Assembly: GCA_030704615.1 (NCBI GenBank)
Contig: CM060731.1
Coordinates: 89,694,756-89,758,755 of the forward strand
Reading direction: 5' to 3'
DNA from: Takakia lepidozioides
Lineage: Eukaryota; Streptophyta; Takakiopsida; Takakiales; Takakiaceae
DNA length: 64,000 nucleotides
A program made the translations under genes and the position numbers. Positions 14,187 through 25,665 of the stretch are shown one piece after another. A model generated the notes under the pieces. That model made no database searches and had not been told where the DNA came from. It saw only the letters and a program-made list of their open reading frames with translations. The stretch's first letter is position 1. Every line of letters begins with the position of its first letter.

Positions 14187-15010
14187 CTAAGGAGCACTCT
14201 CTTCTTCATCCTTTATGAACCTCAAAGTGGAGGGCTTGTCTGCTTTGGTTGCAACTGCTTTGGCTTTGGACTTTTGAGCTTCGATGCTAGACTTGAGTGC
14301 TTCTTTCCGGCGAGCATTGGCCAGCAGCTTTTGGTCGTAGGCACTCAATCCCTTGTCTTCCTCAGCTTTCTTTTCTTCTGGTGGAGGTGGCTTGCGCTTG
14401 CCTGCCTGGGCCTCTGCCTGCCCAAACACCGCCAAAGCTGTTGCCGAGGCTGTTGCATATGCAAAGCATCTGCAAAGAAGAGAAAGCTCTGTGCTTCAGT
14501 TGATCACCATACTTAATTGAAGTCACTCTCAAATTCACTCCAGTATCTTTGTCAGCTCTTTCTTGCTGTCAAATCCATGATACACATCTCCACGTCTTCA
14601 CATCTGTCTGTTAGAGAGCACAGGATTTCTTGGGAGACTTTGCTTGCCTTCGCTTTGACTGCCATGAGGATAAGGGTTGAGGAGACTAAGTGGATGGCAA
14701 AGTGACCTCGCTACTATTGGTGAAAGCCTCCTTGCCGTAGCCTGCCTTTGCAAGTGGGGGAGATCTAATCTAGGATGGGGACAGGGACACATGAAAAGAG
14801 AATAGAGGAATACCTCCGAGATACATCAACTGATGCTGTCCGAGTTTGATCCTTGTCCAGCTGACACACCACTACTAGCTGAGGTCTAGCCGCCAATGAT
14901 GGTCCACAGGACATCAAGTCCACACTATTGCCTCCAGGCTGTGTTGATTTCAGGAGAGTTGAACAAAAGAAAGGGGATGATGACATGGCCACTTTGAATG
15001 TGCTCACCAT
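14187..15010 (-). CDS. Small unknown protein with a charged, Lys/Glu/Ala-rich tail (2 or more exons)
   Basis: The clear exon is 14,470 down to 14,187. It follows a pyrimidine-rich acceptor (TTCTCTTCTTTGCAG on the minus strand) and ends with a stop. It reads through an alanine-rich stretch (YATASATALAVFGQ) into a charged, probably helical tail with KRKPPPPEEKKAEEDKGLSA, then YDQKLLANARRKEALKSS, then a Lys/Ala region ending DEEESAP. A candidate first exon starts with ATG at 15,010 and runs to a GT donor near 14,816. It is Ser/Thr-rich and poor in acidic residues, like a plastid or mitochondrial transit peptide. An intervening exon near 14.6-14.7 kb is possible. I do not recognise the family. 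A small organelle-targeted protein is the best guess. The tail exon is much better supported than the first exon. Confidence 0.5.
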
Positions 15011-16349
15011 TGCTACCTTCCTGAATCTGACAATAGAAAATAATCAGCAACAGATGGCATCCCATTTCCATTTTCTCTTATCAGACAATGTATACTCTGC
15101 ACCATTACAAGGTTTACAACTTCTTATTGGGAATTAGCGGGAGCCTCTGAGGGTAATGACAGGTATGGTTGACACCTTGCCAATATCATGGAAGTGACAA
15201 GGTCAATTAGAGCTAACACGAAAATGTACATCACGAGATTTCACATTTTTATGGATGATCCTGTGAGTGGGCTCAAAAGGTAGCGCTCCCTCACTGGCTG
15301 CAAACAAATTCATTGAAGGATGTGCTGATTCACTCAAAAGATGAGGGTTTTCAGCTTTGATTCTGCAGCTTCAGTCCTGCACTAGACTATCCATATCCAC
15401 GAAATTGCAAGGCAGTCATCTGCAAACCGGAGACAGGAATAGAAACGAGAAGCGAGAGACGTAGCACGCTGTAGCCTTCCAGCCACGCCTCAGTATGTGA
15501 TTTGACAATCTGAATACGAACATAGCCCACCCATAGCAGAATACGTCCCCTATGCCAGATAGAGCTCACTCTCGCCGGTCGTAAACAAGATACCACTTTG
15601 CAGGAAAAGCAGTGGATGTTGGGTGTGTGAGTGTGAGATAGAGAACAAAGGGAAAGAAGTAATAAAACTTTATAACGTCCACAACCCGAAGGCCTGTAGG
15701 ACGAAGGAGAGACAGAGAGAGAGATTTGTCACCACATGTGTAAATTTGTACAAACATGAATTATTGGTCTTAAGGAAACACACAGCTCCCTTTCTATACT
15801 CCATTGCGTATCTTTGAACAGTGAACAAGAGCACAATGCAGAACTCTGAAGTTGGAGGAGGTGGGCAGAGTCGTGCTCTCTGTTTATTGTTCACCGACGT
15901 TGAGGATAAGAATAAAATTTCAAAGCTGTGATTCTTGGAAATCAAGCTGGTGCGCACTCAGAATTCTCTTCGTAGAAAATGCTGAATCCCTCCATGCCCG
16001 ATTTCCGAAATCCAAGATCAAGTCCAATCATCGAGCCTAAAGTCAATCTTGTTTTGTAACTCAGACCCAGTGTAAAACGAAAGTTCTCCAGGCTTTACAC
16101 ACTGTCCGTGGAGTCCACATTGGCTACTGCCCGAAGCACATGTACACTCCGCTCCCCCAAAAACCAGGCCACCACCTCCCTAACAAGACCTTTAATCATA
16201 TCTTTGCCTCCTGGTTTGAATACTCACATGGATTCAACCCAGTTCAACAACGGAGATGAAATTTCCTTCTGAGCAGCAAATCGCAGGGAAGCCCAGCAAT
16301 GCGGTAGGTCGAGGACTGCCGCAACGTCGTCTCCACCAAACTCTCAAGT
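15011..16349. other. Spacer, nothing recognised
   Basis: It holds short open frames only, a GA-rich run at about 15,708-15,723, and no similarity that I can name. Part may be the promoter of the minus-strand gene that begins near 15,010. Confidence 0.4.
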
Positions 16350-18310
16350 CCTGTCTATGCAGTTTGAACCCTCGACAGCAGAAAAGCGATCGCTAAGCTG
16401 GACATGTTATCTTGTCCAATCTGAGGTGCCACAGGAGGAGTGGTGGACAGAGGAAAAGGGATAATATACACATGGCACTGCTTGGCATATACTTTGGGCG
16501 TTCCCAGTATAATGTTGTCGGAATGATAACTCATTCCTGCACCACTCCTTTTTTTGCTGGAGTCCGTATCACGACGTTGGAGTCGTGATACAGGAGTCAT
16601 CCCTAAATGCCTACACGACCCTCAACCCATTGTATTTTTTATGCAGAGTCTGGAATCTGGACATGTGAAGCAAAGTTGTAGAGGGAGTAAAAACTTTTGG
16701 TTTCAAGTCCATCTCATAAATCCTGTCTTTCAAGGGGAAAGAGATGAGCTTTTCATGAGACATCTTGAAATCAAGGAGGTTGCAAAACAGGTTTTTAGGC
16801 CATGAGATGTGTTACAAAGGAAATCATGGAACTTTTGACATGCAAACACTATAATTGTGCAAATCTCTCAAATTTTTTTCATGCTGGAACATAGATAAGC
16901 AGCCTCCCGGATAGGGTCGTTTGAGAAACAAAATGGATTTGTAGAGGTAGCAATTGGTAGAGAAGAAGGGCCCTGTGTTTGTGAGAAATCGGTGGAGCCC
17001 CTTCGTGTAAGACAACCTTTTTGATTACTCGTCTCACCACCCTCCCAACTTCTTCTGCACCCCAAGTGCTCATAGAAAGAGTTAGGAGGCCTGGACATCA
17101 ACATATTGAACCTGGCAAAATTGAGTGCACAACAATTTTTTTTTGGCGAGTTCTTTTATTGGAAAGCAAAGGAATTGTCAAACCAGCAACTGCTGTCAAC
17201 TTTTCGGAGATTTGCAAGCGATAATCTAGTATGTCTCTCTCCACAAGTCCCCGAGTCCAAACAACTAGGACATCCAATTCGCACTGGTTTCATAGTCCCT
17301 GTTGCACACATGCTCACAATGTGACCCTTTCCCTCATAGCCTTCAAGTAACCTATTCACAAGTGAATATCCCATGCCATTAGATAGATCCAATGTGTCAT
17401 TCCTGCCTAGATACACCTCCATCCTTGCGACATAAGCAACACATGCCAAACATCAAAATTCACTCCCCTACTTCACAAGTTTTTTGGCTAGGTACTGTTG
17501 GCCCTAAGCATATTTCCCTTTATATTTAACCATCATCTCGTCTATAGTCAAGTTTTTGTTCAAGGCTGCAGGCGTACATGGTATTTTGAGCATCCACAAG
17601 CCAACGGGATATCTTAGCCAATTTGTCATAACCAAATTTATTTTTGTCCACTTCCACTGTCATGTTGTCAACAAGATGGAGACATCCAAGAATTGTCTCC
17701 GACCTGTTTCTACTCATGATGCAAGTAATAGAAGGACAAGTAAATTTTTCATGGTTGGCCTTTCAAGAAAGGTGGATGTTGGGCAGTTTTCTTTTCCCAT
17801 CAGAATGTGGACAACTAACCAGGCCCTAAGTTCATTGACAATGACAACATCAGAATGGACACCCCCTCAACCTCCCCTTTGAATTGAGAATTTAGGCATA
17901 AAGGTTGGTCAAGATGACCACCTTACGCACAAGGAGGAAAAAAGTCATTTTTGAGAGGCATCATCACCCAAAGGAACATCATGACCAAGGTCTGCACAAT
18001 CCACATTACTTCAGGGATTTTTTTGATATTGGAATTCCGTGTATCATTAGCAAAAAGGTCATGAGCAAGCCATGACTCCCATCCAATGGGTAAATTATAC
18101 ATCCCTAACTCTCAGCTGTGATTCCCAGTATCGTCACAAAATTCCCACAGGTCTAGATCAATATCAGTCGCACCCTCTACATTTACCTCTTCATCTGGAT
18201 CGTAGTCATCGTCGGAGGAGTCTCCATCCGATGAATTATGGTCAGACTGGGGCATGGATGCAACCCCAACCATCTCTTCAACCAAGCAAGGAAATTGAGC
18301 ATCCAAGTCG
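16350..18310 (-). pseudogene. Decayed piggyBac-type transposase (PGBD / DDE_Tnp_1_7)
   Basis: Fragments lie in the right order on the minus strand but in different frames with stops. At 18,306-18,112 there is an acidic N-terminal segment (SDGDSSDDDYDPDEEV). At 17,717-17,526 there is the RNRSETILGCLHLVDN and YDKLAKISRWLVDAQN region, which matches the piggyBac pattern of 'R-F..IL..LHF.DN' followed by 'D+L.KIRP'. At 17,449-17,156 there is MEVYLGRNDTLDL then YEGKGHIVSM, matching the family's 'VYLG+.' and 'GKGH..Y.DN' blocks, where one catalytic aspartate should sit but is lost. Terminal repeats with TTAA duplications were not found. The element is dead and old. The identification rests on remembered family patterns. 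Confidence 0.68.
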
Positions 18311-20894
18311 AGCCAAGTACAAAGAAAAGATGATCCATGTAAACACCAATTCTACCAAAAAATGAAACGAGAAATAGTTCCTCCCACAATGTCTCAAAGT
18401 GACTTCCATGACAGTGCCATAAACGATTATCTGGTTGAATATGAGGATGTCATGTCCTCCAAATGTAGATAAAATACCTTGACAATTTTCCCCGGAGGCC
18501 CCAATGCCTCTTCACTCTGACTATGACCAGCATTGTCTCAACCGGCCATTTTTTAGCTACGAATTAGGACATAGTTCGGAGGTCCTCTGTCAATCAACAA
18601 CGGGTTCTATAGATTATCCAATTGTCTTGCCAGAGCTTTTCAGCCTCATCATGGCTTGTAGAACGGGCTTCAAAAGTCTAGCTAGACTGCTACTCTCAAC
18701 AGATTATTCACCTTTAATAGAGAAGTCCTATGGATTGTCTTATTCTCTCTGCTTGACCTAGGCCCAGTATGATTGCAAGATAGAGTGAATCAAAAATGGT
18801 GATGTCCCTAAAAGTCCATACAACCTCTCAAATGGTGGGGTCCACGCTACCTATGACAAATTATATTGGTCCAATAGGTAATTATCACCAAAGTGTATTT
18901 TGACCTAGATTACATGACCTATTTGTCCATACTTGTTGGGGCCATTTGAGATAATGAGAACTTGTACCTTTTTAATAAAAGGTAGCATCCCAAAAAAAAC
19001 AAAAAAAAACCGCTATGGACTTCTGAAAAAACACACATTTTTTGCTCATAATTTAGTCCATAGGTTCTAAATAACAAATCTGTTTGTCCATGTAAATAGA
19101 TCATTACTATGTCTACAAAATTGGCCCCCACTATTCAAAAAATTTAGAGCAATTGCATGTTTGAAAACGTAGATAGAACAATAATGAGGATTGTATAGAA
19201 ACTCTCCACCCAACCATAGAAGCAACAATTGATCTGTATTGAAGACACAGCCTCTCTAAATAGAGAATTATTTTTAGTGTCTCTAATTAATTTTTTTGAC
19301 AAGTCAAATTATATATTCATTGCTGTTTTCCAACACCCTCTCTTAGCGAGATAATCATGCAATCTCAACCTTCTAATGTCTTTTGTGAAATAGCACCAAA
19401 TTCAAGTGCACACTTCATGTGCTTTAGCTTTGGTAAGTTTGTTATCAAAACATTAGCAACCATGTATTTTATAGGGAGATATACCACTTCAAGTTCTCCT
19501 TTGTCGGATACAACCTCCCGAATGTAGCATGATGTTGAACCTCAATGTATTTAGTTCCTAAATGGTATTTTGGGTTCTGACTTAATGCCCTCACACTTGA
19601 TTGTTACTATATAGAGTTGTAAGGTTTGACTGTAGGTGCCCAAATCTCAGATAGCTTCTGCAACCACTAGAATTGGCTTCTATTTGCTTTCGCAGAAACA
19701 CAAAGTACATCTGGAGTAAGACTAGCTAATACGTCTAGTGATGATTAAGTGGCTCCTCCGGATTGTGAAACGGTAGATGATGTCAACAATGTCATATTTA
19801 TTGGGCAAGTTAGAGTATGGATAGGGGATATAGGAAAATATGTCTTTTTGTTGGTGGATGAGATGGAGCGTCTATCACTCACACTTGCAAGCCCAGCCTC
19901 TGAAGAAGATTTGGAATGAAGTCCAAGACGAAGATTCTTATGATTGTAGAATGCAGATGGAGCTGCCACAAAGTAAGTTCCCAACATTTGTTTAGAACAT
20001 TCAAAAATTTGGCTAACAATAAATTTTCTTAGCTTAGGACTAACTTGTAAACCCATTGTGTATAATCCATATACAAAGAGAAAGAGAAACTTCATAACAG
20101 AATCTTCCATGAGCTAAAATGTGTAGGAGGCCAGAAATGAAGAGAGAGAAACTTGTTGTGGATTATTTATTAAATATTCAAAATAAAGATGAATGAACAC
20201 TGCTAAAAATCCATAGAACTGGAATGAACTCTAAAATCCGTTTTATGTATCATTGCTCAAAACATGGTATACATTTGAGATGTTCAAGTCTATATAATTA
20301 AAATTTTATGTATTGAATCGCTTAAATACTGCAAGTTCCTTTTAAAAATCTAAAATTAATTACTAATTAATCACACGATGACTTCATTAATAATTTATGA
20401 AAAAACATCATGTATCATTTGACAACCATCATATTTTATTTCCATCTCTTTGTCTAAAGTACTGATAGTTCTACCGATATACTAACCATGTTATGTTATA
20501 TTCATGTTTGAATTTTTAAAATTGGTCATACATTCATCATGTTGAGGATGTCTAGGTCATAGTGTCTCTATATCACTCCATATTTTCATGAATGAACTAC
20601 AATGGCACATTAATTACACCTACTACTACTCAAAACATGGTATTAAGTGAATAATTATCAAACTTTTGATTTCAGTAACTAAAATAATATCCCGTCTATG
20701 ATAGAAATTTGCATGAATTATGCAATAAGGAAAGTCGAATAGACAAGGCTAACATGGAGGCAAAGATTTCTAGTACCTTCCATGTTGGAATGTAGATCTC
20801 TTTAGAAAGAATTATTATTGGAAGAGTTTAGAAGATAGACAACATCAAGTGACAATCCCATCAGTCCCATACAAAAAGTTGTTCATTTTTCAAA
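18311..20894. other. AT-rich intergenic DNA, no gene seen
   Basis: This 2.6-kb AT-rich stretch has no recognisable coding. The phrase CGCTATGGACTT(C/T)TGA at about 19,011 recurs near 59,727 inside the giant transposon, so part of 18.8-19.1 kb may belong to a dispersed noncoding repeat. Confidence 0.4.
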
Positions 20895-21923
20895 TCACTT
20901 TATCACTGTCGACCCAGTGGAAATCTCTTCTAGAGGACATCTAACCCAATGCAGTAGTCCACGGTGCATTCCATCTTTAGCAATTCGCGGCTGTGACAAC
21001 GAAGGATCCAAGGCCGAAGTCTCTCCTTGGGAACAACCACAATAGTTTGACAGATATGACCGCAATGACGAATCAAAATAGGGGATCAATCCCAATGTAA
21101 GAAGTCCTCCCAACAACAGAAGAAAAACAAACTCAAAAGCTAACATCTTCTTGTAACCGACATTTCCAATGCCCTTGTGGGTGTTAACCCTCTCACCAGC
21201 ATTGAGTCTAGAGGAGTTGCCCTCCCCTTGCTCATCAGTAGCAACCGCATTGTAGAGTGGGTTGCTCTTATATACAGAACTAGTTCTAGAGCCGCTTACC
21301 TCAGACTTGCCACAGACAGAACAAACACCCCTAAAACAGAGGGAGCAAATAGATTTTACACTTGAGGCATCGCTCATGTCACTCAGGTCTGGCATTTTTC
21401 CTATTGGCTCAATAGGCTCTGTGATTTGTGGTGAATACTCTACCTCTGTTTGAGTGTAATTTGAGCTAGTCGCCACGGTTGGGGTAGGCAACATTGGCAT
21501 TCTCGCAGGAATTTCCTGTTCGCAAACAAATTCAGCTACAGGAAGAAGAGGTTGCGGTTCCATGGGGGAGGGTTTCAAAGCCGGGGTGGGATTCAAAGAG
21601 CAACAAGCTGGGTACCTCTCTTCTTTGCAAATTATCTCTTCAGTTGGAGGAGGTTCCATTGGAGGGGGTTTGAAAGTCAGAGAAGGATATGAAGTCCACC
21701 CCGGCGCCCTTCTCCTATAAACACACTTCTTCACTCTTTTGGTTTCTGTGTTAGCAGCATAGTCTGGGACAGCATAGTTCGGATTGTTGGCAGCACATCT
21801 CAGATTATTGCAAAAATGCACTCGTCGCCCTCTTTTCTTGTAATCTGAGCTCGGTGCATGCAAGGTCTGATCTAAGGTGTAATACACTGGGAGCATGCGG
21901 GTGGTAATCCCCGACATTCTCAC
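20895..21923 (-). CDS. Unknown 342-residue protein with one C-terminal membrane segment
   Basis: A single uninterrupted ORF runs from ATG at 21,923 to a stop at 20,895, the longest clean ORF left of the transposon cluster. The N-terminal part is basic and Tyr/Pro-rich, with two similar proline blocks (FKPPPMEPPPTEE and LKPSPMEPQPLLP). The middle holds an acidic/serine stretch (MPDLSDMSDASSVKS) followed by a cysteine cluster, CSLCFRGVCSVCG, that could bind metal. One hydrophobic helix, EFVFLLLLGGLLTLGLIPYF, lies about 70 residues before the C-terminus and implies a single-pass membrane protein. I recognise no family. It is flanked by noncoding DNA on both sides. It could be a true host gene or a transposon accessory gene. 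Confidence 0.55.
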   Translation of the reverse strand: MRMSGITTRMLPVYYTLDQTLHAPSSDYKKRGRRVHFCNNLRCAANNPNYAVPDYAANTETKRVKKCVYRRRAPGWTSYPSLTFKPPPMEPPPTEEIICKEERYPACCSLNPTPALKPSPMEPQPLLPVAEFVCEQEIPARMPMLPTPTVATSSNYTQTEVEYSPQITEPIEPIGKMPDLSDMSDASSVKSICSLCFRGVCSVCGKSEVSGSRTSSVYKSNPLYNAVATDEQGEGNSSRLNAGERVNTHKGIGNVGYKKMLAFEFVFLLLLGGLLTLGLIPYFDSSLRSYLSNYCGCSQGETSALDPSLSQPRIAKDGMHRGLLHWVRCPLEEISTGSTVIK

Positions 21924-22958
21924 ATGTCTCTACCTTTCTATCTCATTGTGACTTCAACTCGGATTCCATATAAAGGAAAACATAAGAAGTGAATCAGGGG
22001 TGCTTGCTTTCTTCTTCATGATTCCATACATATTGCATGTAACATGTGCTGACAAGCTTGTATGACAAAGGAATCACAAAGATGTATGAAAGAGGCCGTC
22101 TTTCTCCTCCCTTTACTCTATCCAAAAGCACACATTCCCTGCATTCAATATCTCTCATTCTTTCTTTCTCTCTCCAAAAAGCGAAGTTCGATAAATACAT
22201 TATATGTGTGGCCTATGTTTTGGATTTATTGGATGTTTCTCTAATCCATGTCAAATATTTTTTTACAAGGGACAAATAAGAATGTAAGATTATGCATATG
22301 GGTTTTGTATAGTGGATTTGAAAAGTAGAGGGAAAATATGAGACTAGATATGAAGAGGTAATGGTAGAACTCCAAGAGGTAGAAGGTGAAAAGGCAGAAG
22401 TTGAACATGACGTGGCCCTAGTAATATGTGTGTGCAAACCTCCATACAAAGATTATTGAACCAGATACCAACTCACCAAGTCTAAGCTAAGTTAAGGGTG
22501 GCTTTACACTACGCCCGACTGTTTTGCCCGATATGATAGGCCCCGACTGGGCAAAGTAGTTTAAATCGAGCGGAACCCATTTTATACTCAATAAATCAGG
22601 TGGAGTTTCAATAAGTGGCACTTAGGTGGCGAAGTGGAGTTCAAAATGGCTAAATAAACATTTGTCCTACATGTATGAAGTGTTTCTTGAGCCAACAATG
22701 CCATAAATTGGGTGTTATCTTGCACCTATCCAACCAAATCGCAAAGAGGCTCATGGGAGCATTGATGCTCATTTTGGAGGGAGAGGAAATGATGCAGATT
22801 CCTACAGTAGTGCCCATCCATGCGGGCTCGTCCTTCCCTTCAATGTCCTATGCACTATCCTCCACAATCCCAACATGACACACTCGTCTGTTGTTTGACT
22901 GAGAATGAAGGAAGAGACCTCTGCATCTGAGATCTGAAAATAGGCCGATCTTGTAAGC
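21924..22958. other. Spacer between the 342-aa ORF and the left LTR
   Basis: No gene is recognised. It includes the likely promoter of the minus-strand ORF at 20.9-21.9 kb. The last few bases (about 22,954-22,958) abut the retrotransposon LTR. Confidence 0.4.
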
Positions 22959-23464
22959 AAAAAGAAGGGGTCTTAACACCCATGCCACACATTCCGTTAG
23001 TACTTTTATCTATCCCAGGCTGCAGCGGATGAGAAAACCTAGTCTAGATATATTGTTTCCATTGTATTATGACAAGCCACACTGGCTGTCTTCTTGAACC
23101 ATCATCCCAGAAGGGTCGCCATAGCCTTTGATTTGGTGTCTTTCTTTCCTTGCCCTTGAGTGACATCACACTCCGGTTGCGCACAGTGCTGCAACAGTAC
23201 TTACTTTTGATCGTTTAGGCTGGCATGCATTGTTCAAAAAAGAGACTTGTACTGATCTGGATTTGTAATACGCCAATGGAACATCTGCCCTCTATTGTCA
23301 GTGATTACCGTATGTTTCTGCTGATTGATCTAGTTCATGTTATGACCTATGCTAGAACATTTCGATTTATGACTTGATCATGCGCTATTCCTACATGCTA
23401 CCCATCATAATCGTGCATTCTCTCTCTAGCTAAGCTTCATCCTGCAACTAAAATGCTAAGTTCT
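22959..23464 (-). repeat. Left (3') LTR of the gag-only element, truncated by copia
   Basis: It shares 155 bp with 29,100-29,253, and a further 23 bp (CTGCAACTAAA-R-TGCTAAGTTCT) with 29,254-29,286. The sequence identity stops abruptly at 23,464, where the copia LTR begins with TG. Confidence 0.75.
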
Positions 23465-23885
23465 TGTTGAATGATATCATCAAGTAGTCAATTTACCAGT
23501 GAGCAATATGCACTACTAACTATAATCCGTTACTTGTTATTTTCTCTTCAGATAGTTAGTTGCTAGTTAGTTTTCTTTATGTTACATATGACCATTCTTG
23601 GACTGTAGGTTTGGTGCCTTTGTGTTTTGGAGCTAGAGACGTTGCTCTCGACCTGCTGCTACGTAGGTGTGTAATGAGGTGACGATGGACAGCCTAGTCT
23701 GGTGACAATCAATTCAATGACCATTGAATCCTGTAATGTTCAGATTTGTAGATCTTCAGCTGTTTGCTTGCTGATTGTGTATTCTGCACATCTGTGAGTG
23801 CATTTGTGCTTGTCTAAGTACATGTCTAAGTCTGTCCACTGTTGACAATGTCTATGTTTAGTTATCAGGAGCATGTAAAACAATA

Positions 23886-23899
23886 GGTTATGGGCCCAC
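23886..23899 (+). other. Primer-binding site for a half-tRNA (initiator tRNA-Met anticodon region)
   Basis: GGTTATGGGCCCAC is complementary to the anticodon stem-loop of plant initiator tRNA-Met (GUGGGCCCAUAACC), not to the tRNA 3' end. It lies 3 bases after the CA that ends the proposed LTR. Drosophila copia and related elements prime from the same internal tRNA site. Confidence 0.8.
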
Positions 23900-24011
23900 G
23901 AAGCGCATGAGCCGCTGCTAAACATTCTTGTCGTGTCGGTATTACAGTCTGTGCGTTAAAGTCGCAGGAAAGGTTGAAGTTATTAGGAGTGTCAATCCAG
24001 ATCCGGTCAAG

Positions 24012-24623
24012 ATGGAAGCTCCAAAGGAGGGTAGTAATGTTGAGCATTTCGATGGAAACAATTTTGTCACGTGGAAATATCAGATGCAGGCTATATTTCG
24101 TAGCAAGGGTCTCATGGGTCTAGTGAGCGGTGAACAACCAATCCAAGAGTCCACAAACGAGGAAGCATGGAGGCAGAGAGACAGTCAGGCCATCAGCATT
24201 CTTTGTTCAACGATAGACAAAAGGATTCTTGAAAACCTGATAGGGTGTGAGACGTCGTCTGAGATATGGCAAAATCTGCTAACCATTCATGAACTACGAG
24301 CAAGTGAAAATATCCAGTATCTGACTGAGAAGTTTTACAAAGCTAAGATGGACAAAGGGGAGGATGTGTCTGCGTTCATATCTCGTGTCCAGGTGATTAT
24401 CACTCAGTTGAAGAGCATGGGTCACAACAAGTTCGATCAAAACGATGTCATGGTCAAGATTCTGTGTCATCTGCCTGCGAAGTTCGATGGTTCTTGTCAG
24501 CCTGGGATAGTATACCTGACGAAGAAAAGAATCTAGAAACTCTCAAATTCCGACTCCTAAGAGAAGAGAATCGGATCAAGATCCGTTGTGAGGAAGAGGC
24601 CGAGGGTGTAAAAGCCTTCTTGG
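24012..24623 (+). pseudogene. Copia gag (UBN2-type capsid)
   Basis: Starts at ATG 24,012, 112 bases after the primer site. It encodes a typical copia Gag with FDGNNFVTWKYQMQAIF near the start, AISILCSTIDKRILENLIGC, and VSAFISRVQVIITQLKSMGH. A frameshift near 24,490 moves the frame from the stop at 24,535 into the one continuing SAWDSIPDEEKNLETLKFRL up to about 24,623, where a run of 19 C residues marks the inversion breakpoint. The zinc knuckle that should follow is on the opposite strand. Confidence 0.85.
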
Positions 24624-24642
24624 CCCCCCCCCCCCCCCCCCC

Positions 24643-25665
24643 GGATCACTCCTAAGGACCTTGACCTTCTCGCTTGTCTCTCTGAATAGTAGTTTCACAA
24701 AATCTTGGAAGCACCTCAGTGTCTCAGATTTAGCAGCAATGTTGTATACCACTCTGTACGCAGTTGCATCGTCCTTGAACAAAACAAAATAACTGCTGCC
24801 TCCCACTGATTGGACACTGATGGGACCACACACATCACTGTGCACCAGATCTCCGGGCGTTGCAGCTCTAGTGCGACTTTCTTTCCATGGAAAAGTAGTT
24901 CGGGTACTTTTACCAAGAACGCACCCCTCGCAGAATTTGACGTCTCTCCCTTTCTTGGTGAGGATAAGTCCTTCAACCATGTTCTTCGTCTCCATAGTCT
25001 GAATCGCCCCGTGATGTACATGGCCAAATCGCCTGTGCCAAATGTTCAGATCACGACTCATCTCGGCTTGTGATATGACGCCAAAAGTACTAGCGGGGCA
25101 CGCCGTTTCTCTGGATATGTCTACCTTGATGTTCAGCTTATACATATTGCCGCTGATCGTCCCTTCCATCACTGTTCTCCCTTCGTAAAGCATTAGACAT
25201 CCATTCTTGGTGTGAAGAGTGTTGACATCGCGCTTGGCTGCTCTGACTACTGAAAATAGGTTCCTCCGCAGACCGGGTACATAAAGAACCTCCTTCATCA
25301 CATTACTCTCCCACACCCCATTGATCTTGACCAGAATGGAAATGTCTCCCACTCCTTCGACTAAATATTCTTGGCTCCCAATGCCAGTTACAGGGCGCTT
25401 GTACGCTGATACATCCTGGTAGGTAGCGAACCAGTGACGCTGGTCTGTCATGTGCTGAGTAGCACCACTATCAGCATACCACGCTGTTGGGTCATAGTCT
25501 TCTTCCCCTTCACTAGCCATCCACGCACGATAGCTCTTATTCTCTGGTTTTTCGTCATCTTTCTTTGCTTTACCCTCTCCGCCATCTTTGTTTTCTGGAC
25601 ACTCTCGACCCCAGTGCCCGGTCTTTCCACATTTGAAACAACGAGTGTTCTTTTTTAGCTCAGCG
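24643..25665 (-). pseudogene. Inverted copia segment: zinc knuckle, protease, integrase N-terminus
   Basis: Read on the minus strand it is one open frame: CCHC knuckle CFKCGKTGHWGREC, aspartic protease active site WYADSGATQHMT, GAG-pre-integrase region with NIWHRRFGHVHHGAIQ, integrase zinc residues KFCEGCVLGK, and the core start GDLVHSDVCGP with the first catalytic aspartate. It ends near KVLRSD, which carries the second integrase aspartate. The flanking plus-strand sequence resumes at ERENRTVMDMVRS, the very next block of a copia integrase, so the block was flipped in place rather than inserted from elsewhere. Confidence 0.88.
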
